Positions 14,152 to 22,509 of a stretch of DNA of 64,000 nucleotides are shown here, piece after piece; positions within the stretch are counted from its first letter, which is position 1, and each line of letters begins with the position of its first letter. Location: assembly GCA_963752045.1 (NCBI GenBank), contig CAVVWN010000015.1:1-64000 (forward strand), written 5' to 3'. The position numbers and the translations under genes were made by a program. The notes under the pieces are model-generated. The model ran no database searches, had not been told where the DNA came from, and saw only the letters and a list, made by a program, of their open reading frames with translations. This stretch comes from DATKDF01 sp963752045. GTDB taxonomy: Bacteria; Acidobacteriota; Vicinamibacteria; Vicinamibacterales; SCN-69-37.

Positions 14152-16608
14152 TTACTCGACGCGGAGGACCTGAAGCAGATTCGTTCGGCTCGCCTTTCGC
14201 ACCGGGAAAATCACGCCGGCCAGAGCTGCAAGGAGGACCAGGCCGGCTGCCGACAGCCAGATTCGCGGATCGAACATCGACAACTCGTACAGGTACGTTT
14301 CCACGAGGTTCACCGACCACCCAGATACGAGGGCGCCGATCGCGAGGCCGAAGGCCACCGGCTTCATCTGCTCCCAGCACAGCAGGCGTATCAGTGCGGC
14401 TCGCGTTGCACCTAGGGCCTGGCGAACAGCCATCTCTGAACTGCGACGAGCCGTTGACATGCCGACCAAACCGAATACGCCGACTCCAAGGACCAATAGA
14501 CTTGCACTAGTGAATGCGCCGAACAGCCACGCCCGAAACCGGCGCATTCGAACTGAATCGACGAACAATTCTTCCAGCGTCGAGGCCCGCGTTGTCCAGA
14601 GAGGCTGGCCAGAGGAGTCGAGAGCCCTCAGAGCGTCGGCCACGAGCCGTCCCGTACTACCTCGCGTCCAAATCATGAGCGTGACTAAGGGAAAGGCAGA
14701 TAACCTGTCATATGGTCCGTAAATCGATGCTGCTTGCCTATCCCACGAGAGCCAACGGACGTCACGAACGACCCCTACGACCCGATACTCGTCAGCATCT
14801 CCGCGGACCCGCAAGGCCTTGCCGAGCGATGTGTTCGCCGGCCAATACGCCTTCGCAACGGTTTCGCTAATGACCAGAACGGGTTCGTTGTGATCCAGTT
14901 CCGAAGGCGATGGCAGGCGTCCGGACACGAGCTCTGGCTGGAGCAGGCGATAGTAGTCTGGCGTCACACCTTGCGCGTCAATGGTAAGTTCGGGATTAGG
15001 CGCGTCCTCGGGCGGAACAAAGGGAGACTGCCAGTTTCCCCCCCGCAGTACCTGGGCCGACGTGGCTGCGACGAGTTCGGCAGACTCGAGTTCGGCCAGC
15101 CTTCCTAGTATCTGCGACACGCGAGCCGCCCTCTCGACACGCGCGCCCCTGGTCGGCGCGACGCCCTGGAGGAAGGTCTCGATGACAACGACGCCCTTCG
15201 TCCGAATCGGCTGAACGTGGGTATAGACCGACACCAATGAGCCGATGAGCAGCGAACCTGGTATCGCGAGCACGTACACGCCAGCTACCTGACACCCAAT
15301 AACAAACCTGTGGCGCAATGGCGGTACCTGCGCAATTGCCCGCTCAGCCCCCGAGACGGAGGCCACCGACAATTGAACGGCACGCCGGATCGGCTTGAGC
15401 GACGTCAAGGCCAGCATCACGAGGGTGTTCACGAGGACAAAGGCCGCTACACGACCGTCGATCCCAATAGGCTTGAGTAGTGGCAGCTCGTCGGGGAGCA
15501 AGGTCAGGCCCAGCCCTATAAAGATCGGGAGGAGGGTGAAGGCGAAAACGCCTCCAAGCCCAATCAGAAGCGCGCATTCCAGAAGGACCAGACACGCCAG
15601 TGAGACGCCCCCGGCACCGAGAGCTCGACGCACACGCAGCTCATGGCTGCGGTCCAGCAGCCTTGTCTCCGCCAGGCTCGACACGTTGAGTGCACCGAGC
15701 CCAAGAAGCAGTAGGACCGAAGCGAAGACGGCGAAGAACAGCGGTCGCGACCGTCGGCCGACGACCTCGCTGAGCGGCTCGAGACTCACGACATTGAAGG
15801 GCCCTCTCTGCTGCCATGCACGGTCGGATAGGTTCGGCGGTTTCGCGCCGCCCCTTGGGAACTCTTGCGCCACCCGCGCCATTGCTGCTTCGATGCGAAC
15901 GCGAACACCCTCAAGATTCGATCCAGCCGGAACCCGCGCGATGACTTGGAATACATCGCGCGCCTGGGGATCGGTCCGGGCTGCCTGGCTGACGACCAAG
16001 GGGCCGATAAAGCTCACATCCGTCGCGTCTGTCGGGAAAACGAACCCTCTCGGCATGATGCCGACGATTCGATACCCGGCCCCCCGGGACCGATCGATGA
16101 ACACTTCTCTGCCGATGACGTTCGGATCACTCCGATAACGGCCTTGCCACAGATCGTATGTAATGATGACGGGCTGGATGGGCGCTCGCTCTTGAAACTC
16201 GCTCGGACCGAAGCCGCCGACGAGAGCATGCACCCCGACAACGTCGAAGAAGTTCGGCAAGACATGTGCAACCCCCGCGGCGTCTTCGTTGACGCCAGCA
16301 CCATAGCCACCCGATCGCTGCGCTGAGAAACCGGTGAACTTGACATCCGGCAGGGCCTCAGTCCAATAGTCGATGTCCACAGCGCTCACTGCGTGGCGCT
16401 GCTCAAATGCCTCAACGCCCGCATGGCCCGGCTCCACCTCAAACAACCGTTCGATATCGGGCAAATCGATCGGCTTGAACAGGACGCCGTCAACGATGGC
16501 GAACACCGTACCTGCGAGGGCGATCGCGAGACCGACCACAGCCGACATCGTCAGAGAGAACCAAGGCGACCGCCGGAGCCCGCGAAAAGTCTGATGGACG
16601 CTCAACAT
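14152..16608 (-). CDS. ADOP-type permease of cassette C
   Basis: 818 residues. It has an N-terminal membrane helix (about 15-38), a MacB-like periplasmic core (about 45-260), an FtsX block with membrane spans (about 285-400), a second core (about 430-670) and a C-terminal FtsX block (about 690-810) with STARRSSEMAVRQALGATRAALIR, typical of ADOP permeases. It follows the fulvocin C-related gene on the same strand after a 310-base gap containing a strong hairpin. No ATPase is nearby. A role in exporting, sensing or resisting the Cys-rich product is inferred from context only. Confidence 0.9.
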   Translation of the reverse strand: MLSVHQTFRGLRRSPWFSLTMSAVVGLAIALAGTVFAIVDGVLFKPIDLPDIERLFEVEPGHAGVEAFEQRHAVSAVDIDYWTEALPDVKFTGFSAQRSGGYGAGVNEDAAGVAHVLPNFFDVVGVHALVGGFGPSEFQERAPIQPVIITYDLWQGRYRSDPNVIGREVFIDRSRGAGYRIVGIMPRGFVFPTDATDVSFIGPLVVSQAARTDPQARDVFQVIARVPAGSNLEGVRVRIEAAMARVAQEFPRGGAKPPNLSDRAWQQRGPFNVVSLEPLSEVVGRRSRPLFFAVFASVLLLLGLGALNVSSLAETRLLDRSHELRVRRALGAGGVSLACLVLLECALLIGLGGVFAFTLLPIFIGLGLTLLPDELPLLKPIGIDGRVAAFVLVNTLVMLALTSLKPIRRAVQLSVASVSGAERAIAQVPPLRHRFVIGCQVAGVYVLAIPGSLLIGSLVSVYTHVQPIRTKGVVVIETFLQGVAPTRGARVERAARVSQILGRLAELESAELVAATSAQVLRGGNWQSPFVPPEDAPNPELTIDAQGVTPDYYRLLQPELVSGRLPSPSELDHNEPVLVISETVAKAYWPANTSLGKALRVRGDADEYRVVGVVRDVRWLSWDRQAASIYGPYDRLSAFPLVTLMIWTRGSTGRLVADALRALDSSGQPLWTTRASTLEELFVDSVRMRRFRAWLFGAFTSASLLVLGVGVFGLVGMSTARRSSEMAVRQALGATRAALIRLLCWEQMKPVAFGLAIGALVSGWSVNLVETYLYELSMFDPRIWLSAAGLVLLAALAGVIFPVRKASRTNLLQVLRVE

Positions 16609-16792
16609 CGGTGAACAATCTCGATTCTAAACAAAAAAGGAGGCGCCAGCCGTGGTTGCCGAGCGTCCCGGGAATACCGCTCGTGAACACGGCGAAGATC
16701 GCGGGCTACGCACGGCAGATGCTCAGGCGGGAGAAAAGCCAAGGCGATTGATCGACGGCAAGCGGCGCGGTAACAAAGTCGACAGCCCGAAG

Positions 16793-16836
16793 GGCCGCCG
16801 GATGGTTGACCGTCTCAACGGACAACCGTCCGGCGG
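16793..16836 (-). terminator. Hairpin between fulvocin-like and ADOP genes
   Basis: Fifteen-base arms (16793-16807 and 16822-16836, starting GCCGCCGGATGGTTG) pair with a single mismatch around a 14-base loop. It lies inside the 310-base gap between the Cys-rich gene and the permease. It could reduce read-through into the permease gene, as also suggested for cassette B. No other feature is seen in the gap. Confidence 0.45.
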
Positions 16837-16918
16837 CTTCTCAGTCGTCCAGCTCTCTGGTCCGAGCGGCCGCGGGGGACCAGAAGTTCGTCTTAGGCCG
16901 GGAGCAAATGCCGCTTCT

Positions 16919-17596
16919 CTAGCCTTCGCCAAGGTTCGGACAAGTTCCGGTACATACGGCGTGGGGATCGCCGACACACCCGCACTCGATGTACACGGTG
17001 CAGTTTCCAGTTTCGCATGTTTCTCCCTGCGAACAGGTCACGCAGCTTGGACGACACTGACAGAACGCCTCGTCTGCCTCCAGTTGAATCAGGCCTCTGA
17101 GGCGCTCGCTGACGGCCACGACCCCTGATGTGAGAGTCCACGTCGGCGCGGTGAACGTCCCGAGATTCCTGCTGGCGAAGAGGTCCCTGTCCTTTCCGTT
17201 CGGGAAGAGGGCGCCGATTGTCTCGCAGCGGTTGCCCGTCGACGTCATCATGGCTTGAGGGGTCATATCATCGATCAACATCGTCACAAAGGTCCGTTGA
17301 CGTTCGGACCATTCGCGATGGGCCAGCAACCCAGCCGCCAGTTGCTCGCGCCACATCCTAGCCTCGACCTCCGGACTCAACTCTTTGATGATTGCCCAGC
17401 GATACCAGTCCGGGTATGCGGCTAGCTCTGCAAGAGTGCTCGGAAGGCGGTCGCCACGTGAAGCGGCCCACGTCGACACCCGTTCAATGACTGGTCGGCG
17501 GTCTACGGTCGCATCGAGCACAACGCTCGCCATTATGATCAACGCGCCTGCCAGAACCACGATCTTGCCCAGAACAAGCTGACGGTGCTTACTCAT
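16919..17596 (-). CDS. Fulvocin C-related bacteriocin-like precursor (225 aa)
   Basis: The ATG is preceded by an excellent AGGAGGTGACC. Residues about 8-30 form a signal peptide or anchor. Residues about 48-115 (LPSTLAELAAYPDWYRWAII, then ELSPEVEARMWREQL and a helical region) match the conserved N-terminal part of proteins annotated as fulvocin C-related bacteriocins. The C-terminal 47 residues carry ten Cys between 179 and 219 (CQC, C-x2-C, CGC and further singles), implying about five disulfides; one more Cys is at 124. The C-terminal piece is probably released or displayed outside the cell. Killing activity is not shown by sequence. It lies between a regulator and an ADOP permease. Confidence 0.75.
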   Translation of the reverse strand: MSKHRQLVLGKIVVLAGALIIMASVVLDATVDRRPVIERVSTWAASRGDRLPSTLAELAAYPDWYRWAIIKELSPEVEARMWREQLAAGLLAHREWSERQRTFVTMLIDDMTPQAMMTSTGNRCETIGALFPNGKDRDLFASRNLGTFTAPTWTLTSGVVAVSERLRGLIQLEADEAFCQCRPSCVTCSQGETCETGNCTVYIECGCVGDPHAVCTGTCPNLGEG

Positions 17597-17704
17597 CGGT
17601 CACCTCCTAGTGCCACCGTTGCAGCGAAGACTAGATCGACCACGTCCGGGATGCCACCAGGATCCTGCCCAAGATCTGGTCCAAATACTCGACACGTGCT
17701 CTCG

Positions 17705-18154
17705 CTAGACATCACGATTCACGAATCGCATCACGGCAATCAACACGAACGGATTGGCTATGAACTTCTGACCGCACATGAACTCCTCAAGACTGGGGAC
17801 CGCGCCATCTGCCGGGACGATGCCGCCTCGATCCAGCAGGTTGTGAATGGTCCGGTCGTCCGCGTCAAGGTGTTCTGCCATGGTTCCGCCAAGTTCCCCA
17901 GCCAGTGTGAGAGCCCGAAGAACGCGCCCAAATCGGACTAGGTCGAGGCTTGTTAGGCCCTCGGAACGGCACCACCGGGACAAGGTCCGTGGCGCTACAC
18001 CAGCGCGAGTTGCCCTACATAGAGCCGGAAGGGACCGGAAGTCGCTGGGCGACCTTCTGGCGCCGCCAACCACTCGGGCGAGCTTGGTCGCTCGCTCAGC
18101 GACAACGGGCGTGGGCGGCAGGCGACGAAAAGCCGAACGCGACTCGGGGTCCAT
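17705..18154 (-). CDS. Stand-alone HTH regulator of cassette C
   Basis: 149 residues from the ATG at 18154; the longer frame to 18367 has an unlikely basic leader. The motif AGVAPRTLSRWCRSEGLTS is a helix-turn-helix. It and the following VRFGRVLRALTLAGEL, together with the C-terminal PSLEEFMCGQKFIANPFVLIAV, align well with the C-terminal domain of the response regulator at 10670-11473. It lacks a receiver domain, so it acts without phosphorylation. It lies 108 bases upstream of the fulvocin-like gene on the same strand and probably controls that operon. Confidence 0.75.
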   Translation of the reverse strand: MDPESRSAFRRLPPTPVVAERATKLARVVGGARRSPSDFRSLPALCRATRAGVAPRTLSRWCRSEGLTSLDLVRFGRVLRALTLAGELGGTMAEHLDADDRTIHNLLDRGGIVPADGAVPSLEEFMCGQKFIANPFVLIAVMRFVNRDV

Positions 18155-18710
18155 GAAGCTCGGCCTCGACCAGTGCGGACCAAGGGCCTGTGCGGATGTT
18201 TGCGGAGTAAGAGGCAATGGCCGTGCCGGCTGACGCACTCTCAATTCCGTTATGGCAGCCCTCTGCGTTCGGTGCCGCGGGGCCGGTTGTGATGACACTT
18301 CTGTTGCCGCAATTACACTTCTGAGCTTACGGCTCAGACTACAAGCAGAGGGGGCTTTCGGCCGCATCGAGTCATCAAGCCGTCAAACTGCCCTTCGCCA
18401 CGCCGGAGCCTGGACCGGGACTCGCTCGGCGATAGCGCGATCGCTTCACCCCGGGGAAAAGGCCGCCTTGTCGATCTCTGAGGAGCGTCGTCTGCAGATC
18501 AGGCGCTCGACGCTATCCTCCGATTGGCTGGACAGTACGGCTGAGTGGGTACGACGCGATCGCCCATCCGGGCCAGTGTGATCGGGACGCGCGGGACGAA
18601 TCTGCGCCGCAGAGGACAGTCGCCGACGGGACAGTGTCCGCTCGGGGACCGATTTGGAACCCCGACGCCCGCTATCCTGCGATCGGCCGGGCTGTCCGGC
18701 GCGCGAGACG
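18155..18710. promoter_or_regulatory. Upstream region of cassette C regulator
   Basis: No gene was found in these 556 bases. Two copies of ACACTTCTG (18295-18303 and 18315-18323) are spaced exactly 20 bases apart, two helical turns, which suits an operator upstream of the regulator gene. A GGGACAGTGTCC-type short palindrome occurs near 18627. The remainder looks like degraded sequence. Confidence 0.4.
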
Positions 18711-18926
18711 ATGGGCACGGTCGAGACGTCCTTCGAGCGGCACTACTCGGTGGAGGAGTTGGCGGAGGTGTGGAAGCTCAGCCCCGACTTCGTGCGCCGG
18801 CTCTTCCTCCACGAGCCGGGCGTCGTCGTGTTTCACCGGGCCCGACCCGGGCGGCGGGTGTATCGGACGATCCGGATTCCGGAGTCGGTCGCCGCGCGCG
18901 TGCACGAACGGCTGACCCGGTGGTAG
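18711..18926 (+). CDS. Excisionase-like HTH protein of the right island
   Basis: 71 residues from the ATG at 18711. YSVEELAEVWKLSPDFVRRLFLHEPGVVVF followed by a basic GRRVYRTIRIPESVAARVHERL tail is a small winged-helix protein of excisionase type. It is convergent with the integrase gene, ending three bases from the integrase stop. A recombination directionality factor for the right island is the likely role. Confidence 0.65.
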   Translation: MGTVETSFERHYSVEELAEVWKLSPDFVRRLFLHEPGVVVFHRARPGRRVYRTIRIPESVAARVHERLTRW

Positions 18927-18929
18927 GGC

Positions 18930-20024
18930 CTACGAATTCCACAGGCTGCGGACGTGGCGCTCCAGTCGTTCCCGGCGGGCTTGGACGAAGTGGGAATAGT
19001 ACTTGGCCGTCACCACCGGACCGCTATGGCCCAGCAGAATGGCCACGTCTTCGATCGGCACGCCTCGCGTCAGGAGCTCGGTCGCCAGCGTGTGCCGAAA
19101 CATGTGGGCGTTGCCGGTCACGCCGGCGTCGGCGAAGACCCTACGCAGCGAGCGTTGCCAGTCGGCGACGGCCGACTTGCGCAGGCCTCGACCCGTCCAG
19201 AAGAAGTACTCCGAGCCGTTCTCGACCTTCGCGAGGGCCTCGGTCACGGTTTTCGGCAGGGGCATGTAGACAGGCTCCCCCGACTTCTCAGTGCGCAAGA
19301 ACAGCCGCTGGCCGCGAAGGTGATCCTTGCGCAAGCCGACGCAGTCTCCGATGCGCAGGCCCGAGTAGCGCAGCAGGAGCACGAACGCCTTGACGCGCGC
19401 CCGGTTGTCGTGGCCGAACGCGTTGCGCTCGGGGTACTCGTCGCAGGCCTCCAGGATCCGGCTCAGCTGGTCCTCGGTGAACACCTTGACGCGATCGGAC
19501 GGCTTCGGAGGTTTGGGGGCCTTGACGGCGCGGCCGGGATTGGTGGCCATCCAGCCCGCGCTGTGGCAGAACCAGAAAAAGGCGCGAAGCCGTTCCAGGT
19601 TCTTCTGAGCGGTCAGCGGCGAGTCGGCCCACCCAGCCCTGAACTCGCGGACCGCGTCGACGTCGAGTCGCTTGAGAAGCCGATAGCCTTTGGTGGCGCA
19701 CCAGGGCAGGAGCCGCTTCTCGAGGAGGTTCCTGTGTTTCTGGAGCGTCGAGGACTTGCGCTTCTGCCCGTGCTCGAGGTCGCTCAGGAACTTGGCGACG
19801 GCGGTCGCGACCGTCGGCACCTCCGGCTTGACCACACCGATCTGGCCGGAGGCTTCCCACCCGCGGACCAGGTCCGAGGCGGCCTCCCACGATCGCAGAT
19901 CGAGACTCTGGCGGATGTACTCACCCTGCAGCGAGCCCTGAACCCAGATCGGGCACTTGCACTTCCGGAACCGGCGCGACACATACCGGCAGGGCGGCTG
20001 GTGCCGTCGGTAGATGGCCAGCAC
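18930..20024 (-). CDS. Tyrosine recombinase (integrase) of the right island
   Basis: 364 residues. The N-terminus has a Cys-rich stretch (PPCRYVSRRFRKCKCPIWVQG, Cys12, 22 and 24) typical of acidobacterial integrases, probably a small zinc or DNA-contact element. A core-binding domain (about 70-165) precedes the catalytic domain, which has Arg224 in SGLRIGD, His307 and Arg310 in HMFRH, His333 in LGHS, and Tyr342 or Tyr343. All catalytic residues are present, so it may be active. Its start is 83 bases from the tmRNA 3' end, the expected target. Confidence 0.9.
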   Translation of the reverse strand: MLAIYRRHQPPCRYVSRRFRKCKCPIWVQGSLQGEYIRQSLDLRSWEAASDLVRGWEASGQIGVVKPEVPTVATAVAKFLSDLEHGQKRKSSTLQKHRNLLEKRLLPWCATKGYRLLKRLDVDAVREFRAGWADSPLTAQKNLERLRAFFWFCHSAGWMATNPGRAVKAPKPPKPSDRVKVFTEDQLSRILEACDEYPERNAFGHDNRARVKAFVLLLRYSGLRIGDCVGLRKDHLRGQRLFLRTEKSGEPVYMPLPKTVTEALAKVENGSEYFFWTGRGLRKSAVADWQRSLRRVFADAGVTGNAHMFRHTLATELLTRGVPIEDVAILLGHSGPVVTAKYYSHFVQARRERLERHVRSLWNS

Positions 20025-20046
20025 ACCCGAAGTATAGCCGGAAGGG

Positions 20047-20064
20047 ACAAAATAGGTACAGCGG
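20047..20064. promoter_or_regulatory. Candidate integrase arm-type site, right copy
   Basis: Second copy of the ACAAAAYAGGTACAGYGG motif (first at 6618-6635), between the integrase start and the attachment repeat. It overlaps the place where the integrase promoter should be, so autoregulation is possible. Confidence 0.4.
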
Positions 20065-20107
20065 CATAAGCTATACTAGGAAGTCATTTATTTGCAGCAC
20101 TTAAGTG

Positions 20108-20128
20108 TGGTGGAGGCGGCGGGAGTCG
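20108..20128. repeat. att repeat at the ssrA 3' end
   Basis: The last 21 bases of the tmRNA gene, including the CCA terminus, are duplicated at 6510-6530. The island junction therefore leaves the tmRNA intact, as is usual for islands that use ssrA as integration site. Confidence 0.85.
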
Positions 20129-20461
20129 AACCCGCGTCCGAAAGGCCTGTCGTCGCGGAACTCTACATGCGTGTTCGCTCTTTATGATTCGCAACCGGAG
20201 TCGAAGAGCGACAGAAAGAACCGGTCACTAGTCCGAGTTGTCTCGCTGGCACGCTTCGGACAGACGTACCAGCCAGCCTGCTAAATGGCGTTCAGCCCCA
20301 GCCCGCAGGCTGACCAGAGTGAACGTCGCGGGGTCTTAGGCCGCGAGTGCGAGCTGCGTGTCCGCAGTTACGTTGGTTTGCCCACCGGTTTTACGAGCGA
20401 GATGAGCAAGCTCGGCATGCATCCCACGATCCCTTGCCCCCGTCGAAGCCGTTTCGCCCCC
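20108..20461 (-). ncRNA. ssrA: tmRNA (ssrA)
   Basis: The 5' GGGGGCG (ending at 20461) pairs with the 3' CGCCTCC that precedes ACCA at 20108, forming the tRNA-like acceptor stem. A GGGTTCGACTCCC T-arm lies near the 3' end. In the middle a short reading frame ends in a tag reading GQTNVTADTQLALAA and then TAA. The LALAA ending is what ClpXP-type proteases recognise. The exact resume codon is uncertain. tmRNA with SmpB rescues stalled ribosomes. The length of 354 bases is normal. The 3' end is the integration site of the neighbouring islands. Confidence 0.9.
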
Positions 20462-20468
20462 ACACGAG

Positions 20469-21818
20469 GTGGACCGTCCATTCCATTCTGACAGGCCGGC
20501 GCCCGGAGCGCAAAACGGGTCACAATCGTCCCGCAGGCAGGATCGACCGCTGGCTTCCCCACCCCTCGATCTCGACGTGGCCATCATCGGCGCCGGCGCC
20601 GCCGGCCTGGCGACGGGCATCTTCGCGCGGCGGTCGAACCCGGCCCTCCGCGTGGCCGTCCTCGACGGCGCCGCCAGGCCGGGCGCGAAGATCCTCGTGA
20701 GCGGCGGCTCCCGCTGCAACGTGACCAACGCCGTCGTCACCGACGCCGACTTCAACGGCGGGCGGCCGGCCATCATCCGGAACATCCTGCGGGGGTTCCC
20801 GGTGGACGAGACCGTCGCTTTCTTCAGGGAAATCGGCGTGCCGCTTCACGAAGAACCCGGCGGCAAGCTCTTCCCGGACACGAACCGCTCCCGCGACGTG
20901 CTCGAGGCGCTCCTCGCCGAACTTCACCGGACCGGCGGTGAGCTCCGGACGGAACATCGGGTGACGGAGATCGGTCGGTCCGGCGACGGCTTCGACATCG
21001 AGACGTCACGCGGTCCGCTCTTCGCGCGAGCCGTCGTGCTCGCCACCGGTGGGCAGTCGCTGCCAAAGACCGGCAGCGACGGCTGGGGTTACGAGGCTGC
21101 CCGGCGCCTCGGCCACACCATCGTGCCGACGACGCCGGCGCTCGTGCCGCTCGTGCTGGCCCCGCACCAGCCCGGCGGCATCCACGACACGATCTCGGGC
21201 GTGTCGCTGCCCGCGCGGATTGACGTGCGGGTCGACGGCCGTATCACCGCCCGCATCACGGGCTCGCTCCTCTGGACCCACTTCGGCCTCAGCGGCCCGG
21301 CCGCGCTCGACGCGTCGCGCCACTGGCTGCGCGCGCGAATCGAGGAACGCCCGGTGTCGCTCACCGCCAGCTTTCGCCCGGATGCGACGTTCGACTCACT
21401 CGATCGAGCCTGGATCTCACTGGCCGCCAGCCGGCCCCGGCTCACGGTGCAGTCGGCGCTCAGTTACGACATGCCCGATTCGATGGCGGCCGCCGTGCTC
21501 GGGCATCTGGCCATCACGGCCGACGCACCGCTCGCCGAGCTCTCGCGCGATGACCGGCGCCGAATCGTCCGTGCTCTCGTGGAATGGCCGCTGCCGGTCG
21601 TCGACACGCGCGGGTACGACTTCGCGGAAGTCACGGCCGGCGGTGTGATGTTGCCGGAGATTGATCCGTCAACCATGGCCTCGCGCGTGTGTCCGGGTCT
21701 GTATCTGGTTGGCGAGATCCTGGATGCCGACGGCCGCATCGGCGGCTTCAACTTCCAGTGGGCGTGGGCGACAGCGAGGCGGGCGGGCTCGGCGATGGCC
21801 GCTCGCGCCGGACGGTAG
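20469..21818 (+). CDS. BaiN/HI0933-like NAD(P)/FAD-dependent oxidoreductase
   Basis: Up to 449 residues. The FAD-binding motif VAIIGAGAAGLATGI starts at residue 37, so the true start may be somewhat downstream of 20469, but no better ATG or GTG with a ribosome binding site was seen. KILVSGGSRCNVTNA is the family signature. A GGQSLPKTGSDGWGYEAA segment and the C-terminal GEILDADGRIGGFNFQWAWATARRAG close the second FAD-binding part, as in the YhiN/BaiN flavoproteins. It is a cytosolic flavoenzyme of unknown substrate. The gene marks the start of core chromosome next to ssrA. Confidence 0.85.
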   Translation: MDRPFHSDRPAPGAQNGSQSSRRQDRPLASPPLDLDVAIIGAGAAGLATGIFARRSNPALRVAVLDGAARPGAKILVSGGSRCNVTNAVVTDADFNGGRPAIIRNILRGFPVDETVAFFREIGVPLHEEPGGKLFPDTNRSRDVLEALLAELHRTGGELRTEHRVTEIGRSGDGFDIETSRGPLFARAVVLATGGQSLPKTGSDGWGYEAARRLGHTIVPTTPALVPLVLAPHQPGGIHDTISGVSLPARIDVRVDGRITARITGSLLWTHFGLSGPAALDASRHWLRARIEERPVSLTASFRPDATFDSLDRAWISLAASRPRLTVQSALSYDMPDSMAAAVLGHLAITADAPLAELSRDDRRRIVRALVEWPLPVVDTRGYDFAEVTAGGVMLPEIDPSTMASRVCPGLYLVGEILDADGRIGGFNFQWAWATARRAGSAMAARAGR

Positions 21819-21834
21819 AGGCCGGCCGCCGCGC

Positions 21835-22380
21835 TCAGGACTCCTTGCGCCAGACCGCCACCGTCAGGTTGTTGCCGGCATCGTCCTTCGTGGTGAGCGT
21901 GAGCGTGTTGCCCTCCACCTGCCAGTAGCGAGGACGATTGCTGGCCAGCAGGCCGGCATCGGCACCGATCGCCGCGCCGCCCTCGACGATGTAGGTGATG
22001 GTGCGGGCGTTCATGTCGACCACCGTCCGCCCGCTGGTGGCGAGCACGCCGTTCTCGAACGGCAGGCCGACGCCGATGAGCGCCTGGGCTGTGGCCGCGT
22101 CGGTCCGGATGTCCACCGACATGTTCGAGTAGGCGTCGTAGACGAGCACACCCGTCGCCTTGATGCTGACCGGGTCGCGTCCTGGCGGGAACGCGTCAAA
22201 GGAGACGAGCGTCCAGCGCCCCTCCAGGTACTGCCGTGCTGCGGCGAGCGTGCCGGGTCCGGTGTCGAGCGGACCGGTGTAGATGGGCTTCTTGATGGGC
22301 GCCGGGGCGCAAGCGGCCGCAGCAGCGCCGGCGACGACGAGAGCGAGAGCGAGAGCACGAATACGCCAGGACCCGGACAT
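21835..22380 (-). CDS. Lipocalin-like lipoprotein
   Basis: 181 residues from the ATG at 22380. The signal peptide ends in AGAAAAAC, a lipobox, so the protein should be lipidated. The mature part begins with a Pro/Thr-rich stretch. It then has LEGRWTLVSFDAFPPG, GVLVYDAYSNMSVDI and RYWQVEGNTLTLTTKDDAGN, features of small lipocalin-like barrels. The ligand is unknown. It is convergent with the flavoprotein gene, 16 bases apart. Confidence 0.7.
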   Translation of the reverse strand: MSGSWRIRALALALVVAGAAAAACAPAPIKKPIYTGPLDTGPGTLAAARQYLEGRWTLVSFDAFPPGRDPVSIKATGVLVYDAYSNMSVDIRTDAATAQALIGVGLPFENGVLATSGRTVVDMNARTITYIVEGGAAIGADAGLLASNRPRYWQVEGNTLTLTTKDDAGNNLTVAVWRKES

Positions 22381-22509
22381 CACGACTTCCTTTCGAGGCT
22401 GCGCAGGCACGCGACCAGCCTTCGGATTATGCCATAGCCATCCGGCGTCGCCGGGACGGCCGATTCACTACAATAGAGGCTCGACGTCCGAGCCCGAGGA
22501 GCCCACGAC

